This document shows, in pieces, positions 57,997 to 64,000 of a DNA stretch of 64,000 nt (its first letter is position 1; every line of letters starts with the position of its first letter). The notes beneath the pieces were generated by a model. It saw only the letters and a list, made by a program, of their open reading frames with translations, was not told the origin of the DNA and did not search any database. Origin of the DNA: Haemaphysalis longicornis (Eukaryota; Arthropoda; Arachnida; Ixodida; Ixodidae); assembly GCA_013339765.2 (NCBI GenBank), contig CM023454.1, forward strand, positions 141,362,593 to 141,426,592. Reading direction: 5' to 3'. Made by a program: the position numbers and the translations under genes.

Positions 57997-58790
57997 CTAA
58001 AACTCACTTAGCATACAGTTAATTTCTTCACAATCAGCTTTTTTGTAATTAAGTATGCGTTTAGGCTTTCTTTCCTTGTTAGGAAGTGGGAGAGGGTGGG
58101 AACAGTGTATTACTCGGTGGTCACTAATTTCATCAAGGACATGGACTGCAACGTTTGTCGGATTGTTTGTAAAAATTAAGTCGAGAATGCGTTCATCCCT
58201 CGTAGGTGCAGTTAACAACTGAGTTAGGTGAAACAGTTTTAATCTACGAAGGAAGCGGGATATCTCAAGACAGACAGATAATGATGGCGATGATGGTGTG
58301 ACCCAGTTAATGGAGGAGTAATTGAAATCACCGCCAAGCACCAAAACACACCAAGGAAATTTCTTATGAATTAATTCGAGTACATGGGTCAGGTGATCAA
58401 CAAAATCTGGTTTGCTTTCGGGCGGTCGATAACCGACCCCGATTATACACGTGCAGCCTTCAAATTGGGTTTTTACACAGAGCAACTCGAGAGGGGTATC
58501 AATGGCAACAAGGGAAGGTTGATAAGAGCTCCTTAGTGCCACCAGCACACCACCGCCACGAGATGAAGTTCTACCTTTACGGAAGACAGTGAAATAATGT
58601 GGAAGCAATAATTCACTAGGGCATATGTCTTCGCGGAGCCACATTTCAGTGCCTAGAATTATATGAGCGGAGCATGCGTGACCTACGGAAAGCAACGAGT
58701 AAACTTTACTTATAATGCTACGGAAATTAGCGAGAAGAACGGATAAATTATGTACTTTTGTTCTTCTAGGCTTGATTCGGAATGTTTGTC
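57997..58790 (-). pseudogene. LINE ORF2: APE-type endonuclease
   Basis: The domain nicks target DNA to prime reverse transcription. In the 232-residue open frame (from 58695) the metal-binding and catalytic motifs are intact: GTEMWL at residues 15-20 (catalytic Glu), GVGYRPPES at 86-94, GGDFN at 121-125, LDLIFTNNPT at 171-180 and SDHRVI at 191-196 with the Asp-His pair. Translation can be followed upstream to about 58790 (VHNLSVLLANFRSIISKVYS), so the first Met in the open frame is internal. ORF2 starts almost directly after the ORF1 stop at 58810. No stop lies inside the domain. Confidence 0.92.
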
Positions 58791-58809
58791 AATCCGCGCT
58801 GCGCATTTT

Positions 58810-59600
58810 CTATGGGTCTGGCTGAACTACTCTTGCAGAAACGGCATCATAATAGTACAGGTGTCCTTTGAGCTTCAGTTGGTTATACCGTATGCTGTAG
58901 CGCTCATCCTTCCCTTTGTTTTCTTTACCAAAATCACGGAGCATTTTCCTTGCGAACGGTATTTTAGGGGAAATGTCTTCCTCGAGCCAGATTTTAGCTT
59001 CAACGTTTTTGAGTTTATGTCCATTTTGAAGAAGAGAATCCTTCGTCTTGAAATTTAGGAACCTTATTATCAAAGGGCGCGTAAAGACGGGACGTGATTG
59101 CCCGATCCGATGCGCCCGTTCAATGTCACCAGGTTGCAAGTTTATTTTTAGTGGTGTAGAACCGAAATCCTTATACTGATTTCTCGGTAGCCTCATTGTC
59201 CTTTTTGTCGACTTACGCTAAAGCTTTGATTTACAGGTTGTTTCTCCGTGAACGAATATTTAGGTCATTGACAACGTGTCCTAGGCCACCATTAGTCCGC
59301 GACAGTCATTTTAACTTCCTCAAGTGTGTCATTGACTGCTTTGACGCCAGTGCCTATTTCGGGTAGATTATTGTCAACTGCGCAAACTCGGGACCTCATA
59401 TCAGAAATATCTCGTTTTATTTCTTTCAAGGTAGTTGCAGTGGCGTGAAAGTTTTTTTGTTGGCTTCAATGCATTCTTTCAGCAGGGCATACACATCATC
59501 TACATTGGGGCCTGGATTTGCTTCAATGTCCCCAGGACAGAGCAAAAGCAGCGCTATACAGATTGATAGTGCAAGAGAGCGTTTGGGGCACAAGACACAG
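58810..59600 (-). pseudogene. LINE ORF1 with 2A-like motif, coiled coil and RNA-binding region
   Basis: The reading order on the minus strand is as follows. A hydrophobic stretch LALSICIALLLLC (59575-59537) is followed at once by PGDIEANPGP (59536-59507), a 2A-type recoding motif. NVDDVYALLKECIEANKK follows. A heptad-like region TLKEIKRDISDMRSRV and VKAVNDTLEEVK (59440-59300) suggests a coiled coil for ORF1 trimers. NDLNIRSRRNNL (59270-59230) matches the DLENRSRRxNL entry of the L1-like RRM. After shifts, frame 59196-58810 reads IERAHRIGQSRPVFTRPLII and RFLNFKTKDSLL, the conserved RRM/C-terminal domain. There are stops near 59320 and 59235. No in-frame ATG is visible before the hydrophobic stretch in this copy. 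Confidence 0.8.
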
Positions 59601-59812
59601 AGTAGGCGGGCATCTGCATGAGGGCGTTCAGCAACCCCTATCCTATTTCTGCAGCAGTTTCTGAAGGCTCCGATACGAACCCTGTAGGTTCAAATGTCAA
59701 CCCCCATGACTCAAGATACCACAGGAGGGTGAGGCAAAATACAACAATATGGGGATGAGTAGCCACGGGAAGAAGTAAAAAAGAAAAAAGAAAAACAAAA
59801 AAAACGGTTAAA

Positions 59813-60085
59813 GTGCCTATCTATAACAAAGCAGGAAAGCTTTTGATTTCTGTCGCGCGTGGCCGCATATCCTGGCGGGTCAGCGGCGAGCAGTCCTTTT
59901 ATGTTGAGCTGTGGCGTTGCGCCAACAGCTTCCTCTTCTTACACCATGACGTCAGGCAGGCGACACGATGGCCCAGACCCTATCTCCTCCCAGGCAGGAG
60001 CAAGGCGACGCACGAGCAGCAGGCGGTGGTGATGGCCGATATCTATAACAGAGAAGGAAAGCGTTTGATTCCTGTCACGCGTCGC
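59813..60085 (-). repeat. duplicated block upstream of LINE, possible 5' UTR monomers
   Basis: Two copies of a ~50-base block (59813-59868 and 60033-60088) share ATCTATAACA, AGGAAAGC, TTTGATT and CTGTC, plus CGCGT and CGCATATCC, about 220 bases apart. They lie just upstream (minus strand) of LINE ORF1. The 147-codon plus-strand frame across them is translated repeat, not a gene. Confidence 0.6.
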
Positions 60086-60259
60086 CGCATATCCCCTGTT
60101 TACAGTCGCTGTTTAGAGAAGGCACTCTGGAAGAGATCGCCGAGCAAGCAAGGGACAAAACCACACGCGCCGCACAGTCAGCGTCCTTTGTGGGTTCCAG
60201 GCTTGATTACTATACCACTGGGACTTACTCATTCAAGCGAATGTATACTGTCTTGATAC

Positions 60260-61167
60260 TATGTAATTTTTAAATTTGGCCACATCAGTCGAGAGGGCTG
60301 GTGGCACAATACCTTTTGTTTGTGAAAGGAAAATAGCAATGTTTAGAAGTGTTTTAAATTTCTCGTAATTTTTTTCTGCAGTCCTGCTTTTTCGATTTCA
60401 AGCCTTTGACGAACAGCTGTCACGTAAGACTATTTGCGTACTGTTTGGTGACGTCATTGTGCAGATTGTAACCAGCTTTTAGACAGTAACATAGACTGTA
60501 GCCCTTTTGTGTTTTCTAACCAAGGCCGTTGGTTGTGTCGTTCAGAGTTTAACTTGTAAAAACTCCAAGAGACGTCAGACTGCGCACGGAAACAGTCATG
60601 AGACACGGGAGTAGAGAAAGGTGTCTACTTCAGAGAAGAGAAAATAACTCTTGGTGTAAAAGTCAGCCCCTTTGAGATGTAGGACCCATGAATTGGAGTA
60701 CACAAAAAAACGGTTGTTTGAAGCATTGGGATGTATACTAGTTTGATACATCAGCAACGGTTAGGTAGGTCGTTGTGACATAGATGTTTGATACAACCTC
60801 CCGCCTATTTGGAGCTTGAGAAATTTGGGAATGCCATGCCGAAATTTAGAAACTGCTAAGTGCACATAAGTGGCAGCATACGGACAAAGCGGAACTGGGG
60901 AAGGTTGCGTGTTTAGATTCAATATGTGTGCCCTTAGTATATATTCCAATACCACAACACTTTTCCTAAAATTTAACAAAAGAAAACCCAATCAGGTTAA
61001 ACTAAACTTGACATAGCCCGCAAGAGCGGCAGCTTTGCTGAACTTTCTCTTCATCAGGATTACGAGCTGCGCTTATATAAATGTTTAATTGGCAGAGAGT
61101 GCCCGATCATCAATCCAAACAAACCTCATTCACTCTTCATATCAGATGTTGGTCTTGCTCATCAACG
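60260..61167. other. no gene recognised
   Basis: AT-rich spacer. 61008-61060 (CCCGCAAGAGCGGCAG and CTTCATCAGGATTACGAGC) resembles a retroelement 3' UTR but could not be assigned. Confidence 0.45.
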
Positions 61168-61185
61168 ATATATATATATATATAT
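61168..61185. repeat. AT microsatellite
   Basis: Nine AT dinucleotides. Confidence 0.9.
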
Positions 61186-61550
61186 GCATAAATTGATCCA
61201 AGAAAATCGCAATTTGCTGTCGTGTGAGTTACGCTTTTGGGCGGGCCCGTCAACGGTTGCTAAATGAGTGAATAATATGCGGCGGGTGAAAAAGAAGGGC
61301 CTCAACATTTTAGAGACCTAAGAGCGTGTGAAGGTGCCTAGGGTGACATAATACACTCTCCAAAACGTAGGATAAAACGTTTCTGAAATATCAGAGAAAC
61401 CGACGATTTGTACCTAAAAAAATGTTCCCTTCCGAAACTTGCACAAAACCCCCAGTTTCACAAAGACTATTCAAAAATAAACAAAATTTGCACGATAATT
61501 TAGGTGATTAAAAAATCGGGGCCGTATGCTCAGTTTACCGCCCCATTGAG
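61186..61550. other. no gene recognised
   Basis: AT-rich spacer directly upstream of the RTE-type LINE. Confidence 0.5.
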
Positions 61551-62512
61551 CCTTCATACATTATGAGAAAGCATTTGAGTCGGTCGAATCATTAGCAGTC
61601 ATGGAGGCATTGAGGAATCAGGGTGTAGACGAGCATTATGTAAGAATGCTAGACAATGTCTACAGGGGTGTACAGATAAAATAGTCCTCCGTAGGCAGAG
61701 GAGTAAGATGCCTATATGGAAGGGCGTCAGACAGGCGAACATAACCTCTCCAATATTATTCAGAGTCTGTTTAAAAGAGCTGTTCACAACAATGAATTGG
61801 GAAAAAGTTGGCGTGAGTGTTAATGGATAATCTTTCACTAACCTGAGATCTGCTAGTGACGTTGCTTGATAAGTAACTCGGGGGACGATTACCGCGCTGG
61901 AAAAGCACATAGAATCGTGGGATGAACACTAATATGCAGGGAAATAAAATAATGCTGAATAACCTAGGGAGAGCACAGCGGTTTGAGGGAGGTGTTCTCA
62001 GGCATTCGGCATGCATTCTTAGATAATGAATGGCAGCCTTTAGGTGTCCCTGAAGAAGAAACTGTATCAAAGCCGCATTTCAGCGGTGCTCACCTAAGAG
62101 AGCAGAAACATGGAGGCTCACTAAATATGTTCAACTCAATTTCAGGACCAGTGAGTGAACAATGGAACGGAAAATGATAGTTGCAACATTAAAGTAAAAA
62201 AAGAGAGCAAAGTTGGTCGGGGATCAAATGCGTGTTAAGGAGGTATTACAAGAAATTTTGAAGATAAATTTAGTGTGGGCAGGGCATGTAATGCCAAGAT
62301 AATATAAGCCTTGGTCAATAACGGTAACAGAGGGATTTCTAGAGAGGGGAGGTGTGGCAAGGGCCGGCAGAAAGTAAGGTGGACAGATCGGACCAACTCG
62401 TTAGCGGGGAATACTTGGTTGAATTTAGCATAGGACCAAGATAATTCGAGATCTATTGGAGAGGCCTTGCCCTGGCAATGAGCGTAGACAGGGTGACCAC
62501 GATGATTATTAA
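61551..62512 (+). mobile_element. RTE-type LINE, 5' truncated
   Basis: It begins with FIHYEKAFESVESLAVMEAL, RNQGVDEHYVRMLDNVYRGV (61552-61680), the RTE version of the RT block with the first catalytic Asp (here Glu in FES). SVGRGVRQ-like and SPILFRVCLKELFTTMNWEK pieces follow in shifted frames near 61700-61810. The C-terminal part reads KKRAKLVGDQMRVKEVLQEI, LKINLVWAGHVMPR (62200-62300) and VTEGFLERGGVARAGRK. It ends with TTGGAGAGGCCTTGCCCTGG and GACCACGATGATTATT, close to the end of the copy at 45.2 kb. Endonuclease is absent and stops are frequent. Confidence 0.75.
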
Positions 62513-63170
62513 AATGTTTGATCTCTGAGACGTTTTAAAACTACACAAAAATTCTATCCCTGAGAAAGGCTTTTTGCGAATAGAACCGTGACGTGTCCTT
62601 AACCGCTAATCATACTTTTCTTGAATAAACAGGTGTTTGCATATCTTATAATTTGTTTCCGGTTGTTGCAGAAACAACTCGTGCGCATCAGATGAATAGG
62701 CGCCTTGAATTCTTGGTTGGTATGACTTTGGCTACTTCTGCTTGTTTCGAAAAAAAATGTGCATGCAGTATCGGCAGCGTAAATAAATCCGACGAATTTT
62801 TGCATAGCTTGTCCACTGGATAATTATACAGAACGACAAGGGCAGGTGTTTCCTGTCCTTAGCATATTGTACGACAGCCTCACGTCAACTGTTGCAAAAA
62901 CTAAAAAATGTTATTTCTGCTAAGCGCTGTCACATTTTAAAGCGTGTCCCGATTTTGATATCGCGTGTTGAGCGCTGCTGATATTTATGTCAAATTTTGT
63001 ACTGATTTTCCATGGTAAGCGTCATCAACTTCTGCTCAGGGTACTTGCCGCAGAGGCGCTGCAAGCACGCTCCACGTAGACGCTGAATGTCGACAAAACA
63101 GCTTCGAGGAGTCATGCATCATACATATGGCGATCTTTTATCTCATAAGTACCAGACTAAAATTATTGTT
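62513..63170. other. no gene recognised
   Basis: AT-rich spacer with short motif-free frames. Confidence 0.5.
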
Positions 63171-63545
63171 ACGGGATGGCAAGGCATACTTGAGACGAAT
63201 ATTGGACGATAGTAGAACGATGTGCAATGCTCTCGGAGAAGTGCCGGAGATTTGGGCGGGGATACTTCGTCGGCTCCACATCTGGTCGTGGCTCGTCAGT
63301 TCATCTGGTGATGGTGGGTCATAGGCAAGAGGACACGGGCTAGGGAATAGTCACGTCCATGGATCACCGTGCCTGCCGAGGGCCGACGCTTTCCAAGAGC
63401 CAGAATGAGACAGCTTCATGAGCCGAGACGGGGTTAAGCTTGGGGCCGGGAAGGGACTGTACACCGCAAGCCCCACCAAAGTGTTACTGAGCGGCAAGGC
63501 ATAGATAAGACGAATATTGGACGATAGTAGAGCGATAATATTGCA
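63171..63545. repeat. direct repeat pair, 317 bp apart
   Basis: GACGAATATTGGACGATAGT plus AGA occurs at about 63195 and 63511, each preceded by GGCAAGGCATA and followed by CGAT. The intervening 250 bases are GC-richer than the flanks. It could be the remains of a short terminal-repeat element or a local duplication. Confidence 0.7.
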
Positions 63546-64000
63546 AGAATGATCCATATACAAGCGCCCATGAGACTTCGGACCAGCCACCTCCCCTTCG
63601 TCGTCTTCAGTGATGGGTTTTGGCGCTATGCGGCATTGTCCACAAACATTTTACGTAAGAATATTTTATAAAACATTGTACAGAGACACAAAGTTGTCAT
63701 CAAGATCGAAGTAAAAGACAAAGAGAAAAAACGTTATGTCCTGCACAATATTGCTCTTCGCAGGGAAAGGCCACTGCAGGGAAAATCGAGAACTTTGCAG
63801 AAGAACTACATTGAAGGCTTGTGTCTAGACTCAGACCATCGCCTAATTTCACTAGGAAAGTCCTTTAAAGTACCTTAAGTCGTTCAGTAATGCTTGATGT
63901 CGGGCTAGTTCGTGCAACATTCTGCGAAGCAAATTTGCGCTTACTATGCTACGAAAGACGGACTCCGAAAAAACACGAAAGCGGCGCTTTTAGTCGGATT
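63546..64000. other. no gene recognised
   Basis: Stop-dense sequence to the window end. Nothing supportable. Confidence 0.5.

Larger units (their letters stand above)
55703..59660 (-). mobile_element. nearly full-length CR1/L2-type LINE
   Basis: The most complete non-LTR element in the window. On the minus strand it has ORF1 with a 2A-like motif, coiled coil and RNA-binding-like region (59600-58810), then ORF2 with an APE-type endonuclease (58790-57997), a linker, RT (57390-56600), the C-terminal end with SEWKELPPEIV (56220-55957), a 3' UTR and an AAAT tail (plus-strand TTTATTTATTTATTT at 55709-55723). Stops and shifts are present, but long open blocks remain, so it is younger than the LINEs at 33 and 50 kb. 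Upstream, repeated blocks at 59813 and 60033 may be its 5' promoter monomers. No target duplication was found. Confidence 0.88.

Noticed and set aside
59813..60256. 147-codon plus-strand open frame
   Set aside because: It is translated from a duplicated block upstream of a minus-strand LINE; no motif and no splice or start context.
61005..61065. Possible Penelope 3' UTR (CTTCATCAGGATTACG)
   Set aside because: Similarity to retroelement 3' UTRs is too short to assign and no coding sequence adjoins it.
1..64000. CRISPR arrays, operons, riboswitches, prophage or other prokaryotic systems
   Set aside because: Base composition, retroelement content and lack of long unbroken genes show eukaryotic intergenic DNA; no regularly spaced palindromic repeats with unique spacers occur.

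Overview
The window looks like intergenic DNA from a hard-tick (Ixodida, probably metastriate) nuclear genome. Three things point there. There is a full tRNA-derived SINE of the Ruka type known from Rhipicephalus. There are Penelope-like elements with GIY-YIG endonucleases. The rest is a dense graveyard of decayed gypsy LTR elements and of CR1/L2-, I- and RTE-type LINEs, separated by AT-rich, stop-dense sequence. I see no bacterial gene structure, no rRNA, no CRISPR and no complete host gene. The only credible host-gene piece is a possible internal exon near 32.5 kb. Most long open frames are fragments or shadows of transposons.

Layout. 0.5-1.8 kb: LINE ORF1 remnant with an SGNH-esterase-like domain (+). 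5.9-6.5 kb: LINE 3' end (-). 8.6-9.2 kb: tRNA-like element beside a GGATT/GGCTT array. 11.0-12.9 kb: one solo and three tandem 180-bp tRNA-like units abutting a dead Pif1/Helitron-type helicase fragment (-). 14.8-15.5 kb: Penelope-like endonuclease (-). 16.85-22.8 kb: gypsy element (-) with two LTRs, interrupted by a nested Penelope-like element that has an 11-bp target duplication and 108-bp inverted ends. 23.7-24.2 kb: pogo/Tigger fragment (+). 27.3-28.1, 34.6-35.1 and 49.4-50.1 kb: three I-type LINE tails with RNase H (+). 31.0-31.2 kb: second SGNH-like remnant (-). 33.0-34.1 kb: decayed LINE RT (+). 35.1-36.0 kb: candidate DNA transposon with inverted ends. 37.8 kb: long hairpin. 40.4 kb: second GGATT/GGCTT copy. 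44.9 and 61.6-62.5 kb: RTE-type LINEs (+). 46.7 kb: Ruka-like SINE with a 14-bp target duplication. 47.5-48.2 kb: degenerate ~108-bp satellite. 50.1-50.5 kb: LINE RT piece (-). 50.5-52.4 kb: a different gypsy element (-). 52.6-53.4 kb: LINE 3' end (+). 55.7-59.6 kb: nearly full-length CR1/L2-type LINE (-) with ORF1, endonuclease and RT.

The most interesting signal is in the 5' part of that last LINE. ORF1 opens with a hydrophobic, signal-sequence-like stretch followed directly by a canonical 2A translational-recoding motif (GDIEANPGP), followed by coiled-coil and RNA-binding regions. Other points of interest are the nested Penelope-in-gypsy insertion, a catalytic Asp-to-Tyr change shared by two separate RNase H copies, and the inverted-repeat element at 35.1-36.0 kb. 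The elements do not form a pathway. They record successive, nested transposition into a gene-poor region. All assignments come from reading motifs by eye; no database search was run.
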